This document shows, in pieces, positions 8,259 to 17,173 of a DNA stretch of 61,580 nucleotides. Location: the NCBI RefSeq assembly GCF_002007215.1, contig NZ_MUHX01000015.1:1-61580 (forward strand), written 5' to 3'. A model generated the notes under the pieces. The model did not search any database and was not told the DNA's origin. It saw only the letters and a program-made list of their open reading frames with translations. This DNA is from Pyramidobacter sp. C12-8. GTDB lineage: Bacteria; Synergistota; Synergistia; Synergistales; Dethiosulfovibrionaceae. The position numbers and the translations under genes are program-made. Position 1 is the stretch's first letter, and every line of letters starts with the position of its first letter.

Positions 8259-9489
8259 CGCGGCCCATCTTCTTTCGGATGCCCGCCAGGCAGGCGATAA
8301 AACGGCGGATGTCTTCCTCCGTGTTGTAAAAGGCGATGCTGGCGCGCGCCGTCGAGCGGCAGCCGAGATGTTCGAGCAGCGGCTGGGCGCAGTGATGGCC
8401 GGCCCGCACGCAGATGCCGGCTTCGTCGCAGATCGCCGCGATGTCGTGCGGATGCACCCCGTCGACCGTGAAGGAAAGGATGCCGTGGTGGTCGAGTGGA
8501 TCGCCGCTGCCGAGCACATGCACGTGCGGGATCTTTTTCATTTCCGCCAGCGCCAGCGCGCAGAGGGCGTTTTCGCGGCGCTGGATCGTTTCGAAGCCGA
8601 CGGACTGGATGTATTCGATCGCCGCCGCCAATCCCGCGGCGCCGCCGGCGTTGACGGTGCCGGCCTCGAACTTGTGCGGCACGGGCGCGTAGGTGGCGCC
8701 GTCGCGCCGGACGGACTCGATCATCTCGCCGCCGTAGAGGAAGGGCGGCATTTTGTCGAGCAGCTTGCGCCGTCCGTACAGCACGCCGACGCCCATCGGC
8801 GCCAGCATCTTGTGCCCGGAAAAGGCGAGAAAATCGACGCCGAGCTCCCGCACGTCCACGGGCAGGTGCGGCACGCTCTGCGCGCCGTCGGCGACGAGGA
8901 TCGTGCCGTTGCGGCGGCACAATTCGGCAAAAGTTTTGAGATCGTTTTCCACGCCCAGCACGTTGGAAACGTGCGTCACCGCCGCCAGCCGCGTGCGCGG
9001 CGTCAGCGCCACGGCGAACGTTTCCGCCGTCAGGGAGCCGTCCGGCGCGCAGTCGACAAACTTCAACGCCGCGCCGGCCGCGCGGGCGGCGTTCTGCCAG
9101 GGCAGCAGATTGCTGTGGTGCTCCATGACGCTGACGAGGATCTCGTCGCCGGGGCGCAAAAAGTTCATGCCCCAGCTGTAGGCGACGAGGTTCAAGCTCT
9201 CCGTGGCGTTGCGAGTGAAAACGATCTCCTCGGGCGCGGCGGCGTTGACGAACTTCTGAACGGCCGCGCGCGCGTTTTCGTAGGCCTCCGTCGCCGCCAC
9301 GCTCAGCCGGTACAGGCCGCGCAGCGGGTTGGCGTTGTTTTTCTCGTAATAATCCCGCACCGCGTCCAGCACGCGCTTTGGCTTCTGCGTCGTCGCCGAG
9401 CTGTCGAGATAGACCAGATCTTTATCGGCGAAAATCGGAAAGTCGCCGCGCAGGCGCTCGTCTTCCCGTTTCAGTTCCGTTTCATTCAT
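8248..9489 (-). CDS. sufS: Cysteine desulfurase SufS
   Basis: PLP-dependent group II cysteine desulfurase that releases sulfur from cysteine as a persulfide for Fe-S cluster assembly. The 413 residues carry the expected landmarks: YLDSSATTQKP near residue 28, NATESLN near 103, MEHHSNLLPW near 132, VADGAQSVPH near 207, the PLP lysine in FSGHKMLAPMG near 237, and the catalytic cysteine in RAGHHCAQPLL near 370. It overlaps sufD by 8 nt upstream and sufU by 11 nt downstream, so the three genes are probably translationally coupled. Confidence 0.95.
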   Translation of the reverse strand: MNETELKREDERLRGDFPIFADKDLVYLDSSATTQKPKRVLDAVRDYYEKNNANPLRGLYRLSVAATEAYENARAAVQKFVNAAAPEEIVFTRNATESLNLVAYSWGMNFLRPGDEILVSVMEHHSNLLPWQNAARAAGAALKFVDCAPDGSLTAETFAVALTPRTRLAAVTHVSNVLGVENDLKTFAELCRRNGTILVADGAQSVPHLPVDVRELGVDFLAFSGHKMLAPMGVGVLYGRRKLLDKMPPFLYGGEMIESVRRDGATYAPVPHKFEAGTVNAGGAAGLAAAIEYIQSVGFETIQRRENALCALALAEMKKIPHVHVLGSGDPLDHHGILSFTVDGVHPHDIAAICDEAGICVRAGHHCAQPLLEHLGCRSTARASIAFYNTEEDIRRFIACLAGIRKKMGRDGE

Positions 9490-10540
9490 CGTTCGTTCCT
9501 CCGTTCAACCAGCGTTCCACGCCGCGCCGCGTCGTTTCGTCGGGAATTTTCGCGGCCACGGCGGCGACGCGCGCGCGGGCCATCATCTCGTACGCGTCGT
9601 CGCGGGGCAGCCCGCGCGACTCAAGATAAAACAGCAGCCGGTCGTCGAGGCGTCCGATCGTGGCGCCGTGATTGCCCGTCACGTCGTCTTCGCCGCAGAG
9701 GATCAGCGGGATCGTCCGGTTGACGACGCCGTCGTCCAGCAGCAGCACGTCCTCTTTTTCGTCGCCCGACGCCTGCGCGGCGCCGCGGCGAAAGTCGATC
9801 GTACCGCGGAACAGTTTGAAAGCCTTCTCCCGCAGCACGCCGGAAGCGTTGATCTCGCTTTGCGTGCGGCGTCCTTCGTGCAGCGCCGTGTAGTTCATGT
9901 CGAGCCGTTCGGTTCCGCGCAACAGATAGCCGACGTCGGCCTTCAGCGCGCTGCGTCGCCCTTCGAGGGCACACTGCGCGCCCATGAAGACGTTCCCGCC
10001 GCCCAGCGCCAGCTGGATCAGCTCCACCCGCGCGCCGTCAGCGCACCGCGCGCCCACGTCGTTGAAAAACGTCAGCCCGCCGCCAAGCCGTTGGATCTGC
10101 ACCAGACGCAGCAGCGAGTTCCGTCCCAGCTCCATCTTCGTCTGCGCGCCGGCGAACCCCGCCGCGCCGGGGGCCGAACGGAAATCCATGACCGCCGTCA
10201 GCTCGCCGCCTTCGCCCGTCTCCAGCTCCACGGCGTTGAACGCTGCCGCGCCGTCCGCGTAATCAAAGCTGAAACGCAGCGCTTCGTCCACTTTTCCGGC
10301 GGCCGCGTATCTGCGGACCGGCAGCGCCGCCTCCTCCACCAACCGCTCCACGTCCGGCCCCATGCCGGACGCGCAGCGCAGCGACGGCGCGGGCAGCGTT
10401 TCATCCGCGACGCCCGCGGGGACTTCGGCGGCAAAAGCTCCCTCGCCGCCGACCCGCGCAGCCGTTTCCGTCCCGTTCATGCGCAGCCAGTTCCACGTCG
10501 GCGCGGGCAGGCGATTGACCTTCATCTCCATCGAATCCAT
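9482..10540 (-). CDS. sufD: SufD-like Fe-S cluster assembly protein
   Basis: Partner of SufB in the SufBCD scaffold complex. The 352-residue protein has the SufB/SufD core with the family-typical C-terminal region GATIGRLDDRLLFYLESRGL followed by a short helical tail. The start at 10540 is 9 nt behind AGGAGG. Sequence divergence from SufB and a short N-terminal domain are normal for SufD. It lies between sufB (15 nt upstream) and sufS (8-nt overlap). Confidence 0.9.
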   Translation of the reverse strand: MDSMEMKVNRLPAPTWNWLRMNGTETAARVGGEGAFAAEVPAGVADETLPAPSLRCASGMGPDVERLVEEAALPVRRYAAAGKVDEALRFSFDYADGAAAFNAVELETGEGGELTAVMDFRSAPGAAGFAGAQTKMELGRNSLLRLVQIQRLGGGLTFFNDVGARCADGARVELIQLALGGGNVFMGAQCALEGRRSALKADVGYLLRGTERLDMNYTALHEGRRTQSEINASGVLREKAFKLFRGTIDFRRGAAQASGDEKEDVLLLDDGVVNRTIPLILCGEDDVTGNHGATIGRLDDRLLFYLESRGLPRDDAYEMMARARVAAVAAKIPDETTRRGVERWLNGGTNDE

Positions 10541-10555
10541 GAAAGTTTTCCTCCT

Positions 10556-11965
10556 CTAGCCGATGCTGCCCTTCATTTCCAGGCGGATCAGATTGTTCAT
10601 TTCCACCGCGTATTCCAGCGGCAGCTCCTTGGAGACGTTGTCGGCGAAACCGCTGACGATCATGGCGCGCGCCTCGTCCTCGGGAATGCCGCGCGACATC
10701 AGGTAGAACACCGCTTCGTCGCTGATGCGGCCGATCTTGGCTTCGTGACCGACGTCGGCATCCGGCGTGCGGACGTCCACAGCGGGGATCGTGTCGCTGC
10801 GGCTGATCGCGTCGAGCATCAGCGACTGGCACGAGACCGACGACTTGGCGCACTTCGCTGCGGCGTTCATGACCACGGCGCTGCGGAAGGTGCCGACGCC
10901 GCCGTCCTTGGAGATCGAGCGCGTGGCGACGTACGACGACGTCGAGGGCGCGGCGTGCACGACCTTCATGCCCGTGTCGAGATTCTGCCCGCGCCCGGCG
11001 AAGGTGATGCCGGTGAACTCCATGCGCGCGCCGTCTCCGTTCAGGATCGTCATCGGATAGAGATACGAGATGTGCGAGCCGAACGATCCCGACACCCATT
11101 CCATAATTCCGCCCTCCTCGACGACGGCGCGCTTGGTGTTGAGGTTGTACATGTTCTTCGACCAGTTCTCGATCGTGGAATAGCGCAGCCGCGCGTTTTT
11201 GCCCACGAACAGCTCTACGCAGCCGGCGTGCAGGTTGGCCACGTTGTACTTGGGCGCCGAGCAGCCTTCGATGAAGTGCAGGTCGGCTCCTTCGTCGAGG
11301 ATGATCAGCGTGTGCTCGAACTGTCCCGCGCCGGGCGCGTTGAGGCGGAAATACGACTGCAGCGGAATCTCCACCTTCACGCGCGGCGGCACGTAGACGA
11401 AGGAGCCGCCCGACCAGACCGCGCCGTGCAGCGCCGCGAACTTGTGGTCGCGCGGCGGCACCAGCTTCATGAAATGCTCCCGGATCATCTCCGCGTACGG
11501 GCCGCGCAGCGCGCTCTCCAGATCGGTATAGACCACGCCCTGCGCCGCCACTTCGGCCTTGACGTTGTGATAGACCAGCTCGGAATCGTACTGCGCGCTG
11601 ACGCCGGCCAGCGACTGCCGCTCCGCCTGCGGGATGCCGAGGCGCTCGAACGTAGTTTTGATGTCCGCCGGCACGTCGTCCCAACTGGCGTGCATGCGCT
11701 CCGTATCGGGGCGCACGTAGGTGACGATGTTTTCCATGCGCAGCCCGTCGAGCGGCGGCCCCCAGTCGGGGAGCGGCAGCTCTCCGTAAACTTTCAGCGC
11801 GTTCAGGCGAAACTCGCGCATCCACGGCGGATCGTTTTTTTCCGCGGAGATCCGGGCGACGATCTCCGCCGTCAGCCCCTCTTCGACTTTATAGGCGTCC
11901 TTGCCGTCGAAACGGAAGTCGTAGCGGCTGCGGTCCAGGTCTTCGACGTACGTCTTTTCTTTCAT
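10556..11965 (-). CDS. sufB: Fe-S cluster assembly scaffold SufB
   Basis: Core scaffold of the SufBC2D complex on which Fe-S clusters are built. The protein is 469 residues from MKEKTYVEDL, close to the family norm. Conserved regions visible are NDPPWMREFRLNAL near residue 40, GAVWSGGSFVYVPP near 180, FIEGCSAP near 230, ENWSKNMYNLNTKRA near 267, GHEAKIGRISDEAVFYLMSR near 405 and the C-terminal LIRLEMKGSIG. The ATG at 11965 is 5 nt after the sufC stop, with AGGTGAG as ribosome binding site. A longer frame upstream runs through sufC and is rejected. Confidence 0.96.
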   Translation of the reverse strand: MKEKTYVEDLDRSRYDFRFDGKDAYKVEEGLTAEIVARISAEKNDPPWMREFRLNALKVYGELPLPDWGPPLDGLRMENIVTYVRPDTERMHASWDDVPADIKTTFERLGIPQAERQSLAGVSAQYDSELVYHNVKAEVAAQGVVYTDLESALRGPYAEMIREHFMKLVPPRDHKFAALHGAVWSGGSFVYVPPRVKVEIPLQSYFRLNAPGAGQFEHTLIILDEGADLHFIEGCSAPKYNVANLHAGCVELFVGKNARLRYSTIENWSKNMYNLNTKRAVVEEGGIMEWVSGSFGSHISYLYPMTILNGDGARMEFTGITFAGRGQNLDTGMKVVHAAPSTSSYVATRSISKDGGVGTFRSAVVMNAAAKCAKSSVSCQSLMLDAISRSDTIPAVDVRTPDADVGHEAKIGRISDEAVFYLMSRGIPEDEARAMIVSGFADNVSKELPLEYAVEMNNLIRLEMKGSIG

Positions 11966-11970
11966 GGAGC

Positions 11971-12717
11971 TCACCTGCCGAGAAAGCGTTCGAAACCGTG
12001 GGCGCCGATCTCGTCGACCAGCTCCGCGCCGCCGGAAGCGACGAGCCGCCCCCGAACGAGCACGTGCGCGGCGTCGACGCGCAGCGACTCGAGGATGCGC
12101 GCGTTGTGCGTGATGATCATCAGCGCCGCGTTTTCGTCCTTCTGATATTCGCGGATGCCGGCGGAAACGACGTGCACCGCGTCGACGTCGAGCCCCGAAT
12201 CCGTCTCGTCGAGGATGGCGAAGGACGGCTTGAGCATGAGCAGCTGAAGGATCTCCGCTTTCTTCTTCTCGCCGCCGGAAAAACCGACGTTCAGATCGCG
12301 GTCGGCGTAAGACGGATCCATGTGCAGGACTTCCATCGCCTTCGCCAGATCCTTGCGGAAAGCTCCAAATTTGACGCGCTCGCCCGTGCACTGCTCCAGC
12401 GCCGTGCGGAGAAAACCGCTCAGCGCCAGCCCGGGCACTTCCAGCGGCGCCTGAAACGACAAAAACATCCCCGCTTTGGCGCGCTGCGCCGCGGATGTTT
12501 CGGTCACGTCCCGGCCGGCGAAAAAAATTTTCCCCGTGCCGACCGTATAGCGCGGATCGCCCATCAGCGCGTACCCCAAGGTCGACTTGCCGGCCCCGTT
12601 CGGCCCCATGAGGACGTGCGTCTCGCCGGCGTTCACCGTCAGGCCGACGCCGCAAAGGATCTCCCGGTCCTCCACGCGCACGGTCAGGCGATCGACTTTC
12701 AACAGTTCTTTCAACAT
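11971..12717 (-). CDS. sufC: Fe-S assembly ATPase SufC
   Basis: ABC-type ATPase of the SufBC2D scaffold complex (cytosolic, no membrane partner). The 248-residue protein shows Walker A GPNGAGKSTLGYALMG near residue 35, the SufC-typical FLSFQAPLEVPGL, signature FSGGEKKKAEILQ near 145, Walker B FAILDETDSGLDVDAV and the H-loop IITHNARIL. The ATG at 12717 lies 4-5 nt from GGGGGAG; a GTG at 12747 would add ten uncharacteristic residues. First gene of the sufCBDSU operon. Confidence 0.95.
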   Translation of the reverse strand: MLKELLKVDRLTVRVEDREILCGVGLTVNAGETHVLMGPNGAGKSTLGYALMGDPRYTVGTGKIFFAGRDVTETSAAQRAKAGMFLSFQAPLEVPGLALSGFLRTALEQCTGERVKFGAFRKDLAKAMEVLHMDPSYADRDLNVGFSGGEKKKAEILQLLMLKPSFAILDETDSGLDVDAVHVVSAGIREYQKDENAALMIITHNARILESLRVDAAHVLVRGRLVASGGAELVDEIGAHGFERFLGR

Positions 12718-12756
12718 GGAACTCCCCCATTGATCTCGGATTGTCACGATAAACCT

Positions 12757-12783
12757 ATTATATCAATATGTTTTCCCCGACAA
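12757..12783 (-). promoter_or_regulatory. Candidate promoter of the suf operon
   Basis: On the minus strand a perfect TATAAT (12757-12762) lies 15 nt downstream of TTGTCG (12778-12783), about 40 nt before the preferred sufC start. The spacing is shorter than the ideal 17 nt, so the -35 element is less certain than the -10. No IscR/SufR-type regulator gene is adjacent. Confidence 0.55.
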
Positions 12784-12987
12784 GAATAAATTCCTATAAA
12801 AAAGATCGGCAATGATTTTTACGCAACGGGATTCCCGCCGCGGAAAATTCTTCGTCGCCTGTTTCCGCAAAGTCGTCCGAGGTGAAGCGAGCGATATGAA
12901 AGAGCCCTTTGCGCGTTTTCGACAAAATGAAGCGAAACTTTCGACGAACTTTGCCTGATCAATCGTCCGCTTGAAAAAATTCAGGCC
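12784..12987. other. Divergent intergenic region suf / amino-acid transporter
   Basis: About 200 nt between the back-to-back suf promoter and the ABC transporter promoter. It contains AT-rich patches and imperfect repeats of the type GCGAAACTTTCGACGAACTTT, but no gene, RNA or well-formed hairpin that I can support. Confidence 0.4.
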
Positions 12988-13015
12988 TTGTCAAAGGGGG
13001 AAATCACCCTATAAT
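12988..13015 (+). promoter_or_regulatory. Promoter of the amino-acid ABC transporter operon
   Basis: TTGTCA (12988-12993) and a perfect TATAAT (13010-13015) are separated by 16 nt. Transcription would start near 13022, leaving a leader of about 175 nt before the ATPase gene. Confidence 0.75.
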
Positions 13016-13198
13016 TATTATGACCTCGTCCTCGTGACGAGAGACTCCACTGCCGGCCATCCCAGCGCCGCGCAGTTGGAATACGAAGGGGCGAAAACTT
13101 TTACACAAAAAAATGCCGGACCCTGTGGGAGCAAACCGGCGCAGGCTATAGGGAGGACGACGGCTTCATGTCCGACCTGTAACAGGAGGATGAGACTT
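13016..13198 (+). promoter_or_regulatory. Structured 5' leader, possible cis-regulatory RNA
   Basis: The ~180-nt stretch between promoter and start codon is not coding but has several short hairpins: CTCGTGACGAG near 13028, GCCGG...CCGGC near 13116-13142, GGAC...GTCC near 13154-13173, and CCTGTAACAGG (13176-13186), the last of which would mask part of the AGGAGG ribosome binding site. It does not match a T-box, SAM, lysine, glycine or cobalamin aptamer that I can recognise. A regulatory role is inference. Confidence 0.4.
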
Positions 13199-13999
13199 TT
13201 GACCAACGCGGCTGTACCGTTGATCCAGGTGAAAAACCTGCGCAAGAGTTACGAAGACGGAGCGACCATTTTAAAGGGAGTCTCCATCGACATTGAAGAA
13301 GGGGACCTTGTTTCCATCATCGGCCCCTCGGGCTGTGGCAAATCCACCTTTCTCAGGTGTTTGAACTGCCTCGAATACATCGATTCCGGCACGATTTCCA
13401 TAGCCGGCGTAACGGTCAGCCGTTCCACTGAGGACGAAGAGAAAGACCGGGATTTCGACAAGAAGTTCCTCGACGCCTGCCACAAGATGCGTCAGGAAGT
13501 CGGAATGGTTTTTCAGAGTTTCAATCTCTTCCCGCACAAAACCGTTCTTGAAAACATCATGCTGGCCCCGATGGTGGTCAAGCATGTCAAAGAAGAGGAC
13601 GCCAAAAAACAGGGCCTTGAACTGCTCGACAAAGTCGGCCTGTCCGATTTTGTCGACAAGTATCCCGTCACCATGTCGGGCGGGCAGACCCAGCGCGCCG
13701 CGATCGCCCGCGCGCTGGCCATGCAGCCCAAGGTGATGCTGTACGACGAGCCGACTTCGGCGCTCGATCCGGAGCTGGTCGGAGAAGTCCTTCAAGTCAT
13801 GAAGGATCTGGACCGCGACGGCATGACCCAGGTCGTGGTCACCCATCAGATGAACTTCGCCCGCGACGCCTCGGACTACATCGTCTTCATGTACGACGGC
13901 GAAATCGTCGAGAAAGAAGACGGCGACGTCCTCTTCACCCAGCCCAAGGATCCCCGCACGCAGAACTTTCTGCGCCATCTCAACGGAGTGAGCTACTGA
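13199..13999 (+). CDS. Polar amino-acid ABC transporter ATP-binding protein
   Basis: Cytoplasmic ATPase of the polar amino-acid (GlnQ/HisP-like) ABC importer class. Walker A GPSGCGKSTFLRCLN lies near residue 38, Q-loop VFQSFNLFPH near 101, signature MSGGQTQRAAIARALA near 158, Walker B MLYDEPTSALDPELV near 181 and H-loop VVTHQM near 217. The frame stays open far upstream, but AGGAGG (13184-13189) is 9 nt from a TTG at 13199, giving a protein starting (M)TNAAVPLIQVKNL, 266 residues; the ATG at 13190 abuts the ribosome binding site and is less likely. Its stop overlaps the start of the next gene by 1 nt. It is the only ATPase beside two binding-protein/permease fusions, so it probably serves both. 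Confidence 0.93.
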   Translation: MTNAAVPLIQVKNLRKSYEDGATILKGVSIDIEEGDLVSIIGPSGCGKSTFLRCLNCLEYIDSGTISIAGVTVSRSTEDEEKDRDFDKKFLDACHKMRQEVGMVFQSFNLFPHKTVLENIMLAPMVVKHVKEEDAKKQGLELLDKVGLSDFVDKYPVTMSGGQTQRAAIARALAMQPKVMLYDEPTSALDPELVGEVLQVMKDLDRDGMTQVVVTHQMNFARDASDYIVFMYDGEIVEKEDGDVLFTQPKDPRTQNFLRHLNGVSY

Positions 14000-15564
14000 T
14001 GAAACGGCTGCGTACTCTTCTCTGCGCCCTGCTGGCGCTGCTGGCCATCGTCTCTCCGGCCCTGACGGCGGATCAGCCGATTCTGAGGTGGGGCGGCGAT
14101 TCCGAGGGCAACGTGCCGTACATGTTCATGGATCCCCGCGACGACAAGATCATGATCGGCTTCGAGATCGACATCGTCAACGCTCTGGCCGAACGCATGG
14201 GGATGACGCCTCAGTTCGTCCACAACGGCTGGGACAATCTGATCCCCGGCCTCAACCTCGGGCTGTACGACATCGCCCTGAGCGGCCTGGAGATCACGCC
14301 GGAGCACAAAGAAGAAGTCGATTTTTCGCTTCCTTATTACAAAACGTTCCTGCAGCTGGTCGTTCAGAGGGGCAATCCCGTCCGCATCAATTCGTTGGAG
14401 GACTGCGTAGGCAAACGCGTCGGCACGCTGAAACAATCCTACGCTTTTTTCACGCTGGCCGATGCCGGCGTGGATGAGATCCGCACCTACGACAACGAGA
14501 TCAACGCCTATCAGGACATGGCCCATGACCGTCTCGACGCGGTGCTGATGGATTCGCCGATCGCCATCTTCTACGCCGGTTTCAACACGGATCTGGAGTT
14601 CGTCGGCGAGCCGATCGGCGAGATCAGTTACGGCATTCCCGTGCGCAAGGGCGAGACCGAGCTGCTGGCCAAACTGAACGCAGCGCTGGTTTCCATCCGC
14701 GACGACGGCACGCTGCGCGGCATTTACGACCGATGGAACATGTGGACGCCCGTCATGGCAAAATTCTTCAACGACGATTCGCCGGCCCGCTTCGGCCCCG
14801 ACAAATTCAATGTCTGGGCGGAGTATCAGCGGCAGGGCATGACGCTGAAACAGCGCTTCGAACGCTACATGGGTTTTCTGCCCACGTTCGGCAAGGCCGC
14901 CGTCGTCACGCTGGAAGTTTCGGTCTGCGCGATGAGCCTGGCCATCGTGCTGGGGCTGCTGCTGGCGATCACGCGCCTTTTCGCGCCCAAACTCCTCTCC
15001 CGTCTGGCGACGGCCTACATCGAGGTAGTGCGCGGCACGCCGGTGCTGATCCAGCTGTTTTTCATCTTCTACGGTCTGCCCAACATCGGCATCAAACTGT
15101 CGCCGTTCATGGCCGGCGTGATCGGCCTGGGCATGAACTACGCCGCCTACGAGGCCGAAAACTACCGCGCCGGATTGATGGCAGTGCCGCGCGCTCAGAT
15201 GGAAGGGGCCCTCGCCTTGGGTATGGACAAACGCCAGGCGCTGCGCTACGTGGTCATCCCCCAGGCCGTGCGCGTCTCGCTGCCGCCGGTGACCAACGAT
15301 TTCATCTCGCTGCTCAAAGATTCGTCGCTGGTCTCCATGATCACGCTGATCGACCTGACCAAGGCTTATGGTCAATTGGCGAACACTTATTACGATTATT
15401 TCGGCATCGGCATTATGGTCGCCGTGATCTACTTCCTGTTGGGGCTGCCCTTTGTGCGTCTGGCCCGCTACACCGAACGCCGCCTCGCCGTGGCCATCCG
15501 CGGCAACCGCTCTGGAAAGCATGGCCGCGACGCGACGCTGCGCCCCGCGAGCTATCACAATTAA
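13999..15564 (+). CDS. Amino-acid ABC transporter binding protein-permease fusion 1
   Basis: Single 521-residue polypeptide joining a periplasmic amino-acid binding domain to an inner-membrane permease domain. Residues 1-24 are a signal or anchor segment (RLRTLLCALLALLAIVSPAL). About 28-255 is an SBP_bac_3-type domain (FEIDIVNALAERMGM, LSGLEITPEHKEEVDFSLPY, MDSPIAIFYA). About 285-500 is a HisM/GlnP-type permease with FLPTFGKAAVVTLEVSV, the motif VRGTPVLIQLFFIFYGLPN and the EAA loop EGALALGMDKRQALRYVVIP. The gene is coupled to the ATPase by a 1-nt overlap and followed by a close paralogue with the same architecture. Ligand unknown; polar amino acid expected. Confidence 0.92.
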   Translation: MKRLRTLLCALLALLAIVSPALTADQPILRWGGDSEGNVPYMFMDPRDDKIMIGFEIDIVNALAERMGMTPQFVHNGWDNLIPGLNLGLYDIALSGLEITPEHKEEVDFSLPYYKTFLQLVVQRGNPVRINSLEDCVGKRVGTLKQSYAFFTLADAGVDEIRTYDNEINAYQDMAHDRLDAVLMDSPIAIFYAGFNTDLEFVGEPIGEISYGIPVRKGETELLAKLNAALVSIRDDGTLRGIYDRWNMWTPVMAKFFNDDSPARFGPDKFNVWAEYQRQGMTLKQRFERYMGFLPTFGKAAVVTLEVSVCAMSLAIVLGLLLAITRLFAPKLLSRLATAYIEVVRGTPVLIQLFFIFYGLPNIGIKLSPFMAGVIGLGMNYAAYEAENYRAGLMAVPRAQMEGALALGMDKRQALRYVVIPQAVRVSLPPVTNDFISLLKDSSLVSMITLIDLTKAYGQLANTYYDYFGIGIMVAVIYFLLGLPFVRLARYTERRLAVAIRGNRSGKHGRDATLRPASYHN

Positions 15565-15613
15565 TCTTATTCACGTACCGCCATCTTCCAGAATGCGAGG
15601 TTGATACTACTTC

Positions 15614-17173
15614 ATGAGAATCAAGCCGAAGATAGGCGTCATCGTGTTCGCGACGCTGCTTTCCGCTTCATGCTCTTTCGCCGCCGAGTTCATGCCCGAC
15701 ACAGTGTTGAGATGGGGCGGCAACTCCGAGGGCGGAGTGCCCTTTATCCTGTACGACCCTTCCGAGCCCGAAAAACTGACGGGCTTCGAAACCGAAATCG
15801 CCGAGGCGCTGGCGGCTGAAATGGGATTGAAACCCCAGTTCGTGCAGAACGTCTGGGACATCCTCATCCCCGGCATGCAGCGCGGTCTTTACGACATCGC
15901 CATCAACGGCATCGAGGTGACGCCGGAGCGGCAGGAGATGATCAACTTTTCCATTCCCTACTACGTCACCTACCTGCAGATGGTCGTCCCCAAGGGCAAT
16001 CCCGCCGGCGTCAGCAACCTCGAAAACGCGCGCGGCCACACGATCGGTACGCTGCGCGGCTCTTATGCCTACGAGACGCTGGCCAAGGCCGGCATCGCCG
16101 ACATCCGCAGCTACGAAAATGAAGCCACGGCGTACCAGGACATGCAGAACGGCCGCCTTGACGCCGTCGTCATGGACGCCCCCATGTCGATCTATTATTC
16201 GCAATTCAATCCCATGTTCGAGTTTGTGGGCGAACCGATCGGCCGCATGGAATACGCCATGACGATCCGCAAGGGAGAAGAGGCGTTTTTAAAGCGCGTC
16301 AACGAGGCGATCGTGACGCTGCGCGACGACGGCACGCTGCGCCGCATCTACGACCGCTGGAACCTTTGGAACCCGCTCATGGCGGAATACTTCAACGACG
16401 ACCGTCCGGCGCTCGAGAGACCCGTCATGTACGAGCATTGGGCGGACATCCAGCGCGGCGCGCGCAGCTGGCCGGAGCGGATCAAACGCTACGTCGGCTT
16501 TTTGCCGTCGTTCGGCCGCGCCGCCGTCGTGACGCTGGAGGTTTCCATCGCTTCGATGGCTTTGGCGCTGGCCGTCGGCCTCTTCATCGCCGTCTGCCGC
16601 CTCTTCGGCCCGCTGCCGCTGCGAGCGTTCGCCACTTGTTACACGGAATTTATCCGTGGAACGCCGGTGATGATCCAGCTGTTTTTCATCTTCTACGGAC
16701 TGCCCAACGTCGGCGTGCAGCTCTCGCCCTTCGTGGCCGGAACGCTGGCGCTGGGGCTGAACTACGCCGCCTACGAGTCGGAGAACTACCGCGCCGGGCT
16801 GGAAGCGGTGCCGCGCGCCCAGATGGAAGGCGCGCTGGCGCTCGGCATGACCAAACGAGAAGCGTTGCGCCACGTGATCCTGCCCCAGGCGATCCGCGTT
16901 TCCCTGCTACCGATGACCAACGACTTCATCGCCCTGCTCAAGGACTCCTCGCTGGTTTCCATCATCACGCTCGTCGACTTGACTCGCACCTACGGGCAGC
17001 TGGCCACGGTCAACTACGACTACTTCGGCACGGGGTTCATCGTCGCGGTCATCTATCTGCTGATCGGCACGCCTTTCGTGCGCATCGCGCGCAAGCTGGA
17101 AAAGAAGCTCAACGTCTCCCTGCGCGGGCGCCGCGTCTTCGCCGTCCACCGCGCGGCGAATTACAACGAGTGA
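15614..17173 (+). CDS. Amino-acid ABC transporter binding protein-permease fusion 2
   Basis: Paralogue of the preceding protein, 519 residues, same order: signal segment (KIGVIVFATLLSASCSFAA), amino-acid binding domain to about residue 250 (FETEIAEALAAEMGL, INGIEVTPERQEMINFSIPY), then a permease domain with FLPSFGRAAVVTLEVSIASM, IRGTPVMIQLFFIFYGLPN and EGALALGMTKREALRHVILP. Identity to fusion 1 is highest in the permease half. The ATG at 15614 has only a distant GAGG (15597-15600), so translation may depend on upstream coupling. No second ATPase or free binding protein is present. The 3' end overlaps a dispersed repeat (17172 on) and a strong bidirectional terminator follows. Confidence 0.92.
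   Translation: MRIKPKIGVIVFATLLSASCSFAAEFMPDTVLRWGGNSEGGVPFILYDPSEPEKLTGFETEIAEALAAEMGLKPQFVQNVWDILIPGMQRGLYDIAINGIEVTPERQEMINFSIPYYVTYLQMVVPKGNPAGVSNLENARGHTIGTLRGSYAYETLAKAGIADIRSYENEATAYQDMQNGRLDAVVMDAPMSIYYSQFNPMFEFVGEPIGRMEYAMTIRKGEEAFLKRVNEAIVTLRDDGTLRRIYDRWNLWNPLMAEYFNDDRPALERPVMYEHWADIQRGARSWPERIKRYVGFLPSFGRAAVVTLEVSIASMALALAVGLFIAVCRLFGPLPLRAFATCYTEFIRGTPVMIQLFFIFYGLPNVGVQLSPFVAGTLALGLNYAAYESENYRAGLEAVPRAQMEGALALGMTKREALRHVILPQAIRVSLLPMTNDFIALLKDSSLVSIITLVDLTRTYGQLATVNYDYFGTGFIVAVIYLLIGTPFVRIARKLEKKLNVSLRGRRVFAVHRAANYNE

Noticed and set aside
9668-12145. Very long open frame (825 codons) on the plus strand opposite sufD and sufB, and similar long antisense frames opposite hutU, hutH and the cobalamin genes.
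   Set aside because: They are by-products of high-GC codon usage: compositions are Arg/His/Asp/Ala-rich with no recognisable domain, and the opposite strand carries clear conserved genes.
12971-13198. Upstream in-frame extension of the amino-acid ABC ATPase.
   Set aside because: The extra ~75 codons contain the promoter -10 region and leader hairpins, show no homology-like sequence, and a good ribosome binding site sits before the TTG at 13199.
13016-13198. Assignment of the transporter leader to a T-box, SAM or cobalamin riboswitch.
   Set aside because: Diagnostic cores such as the T-box AGGGTGG motif, the SAM kink-turn pattern or the B12-box GCCACTG were not found.
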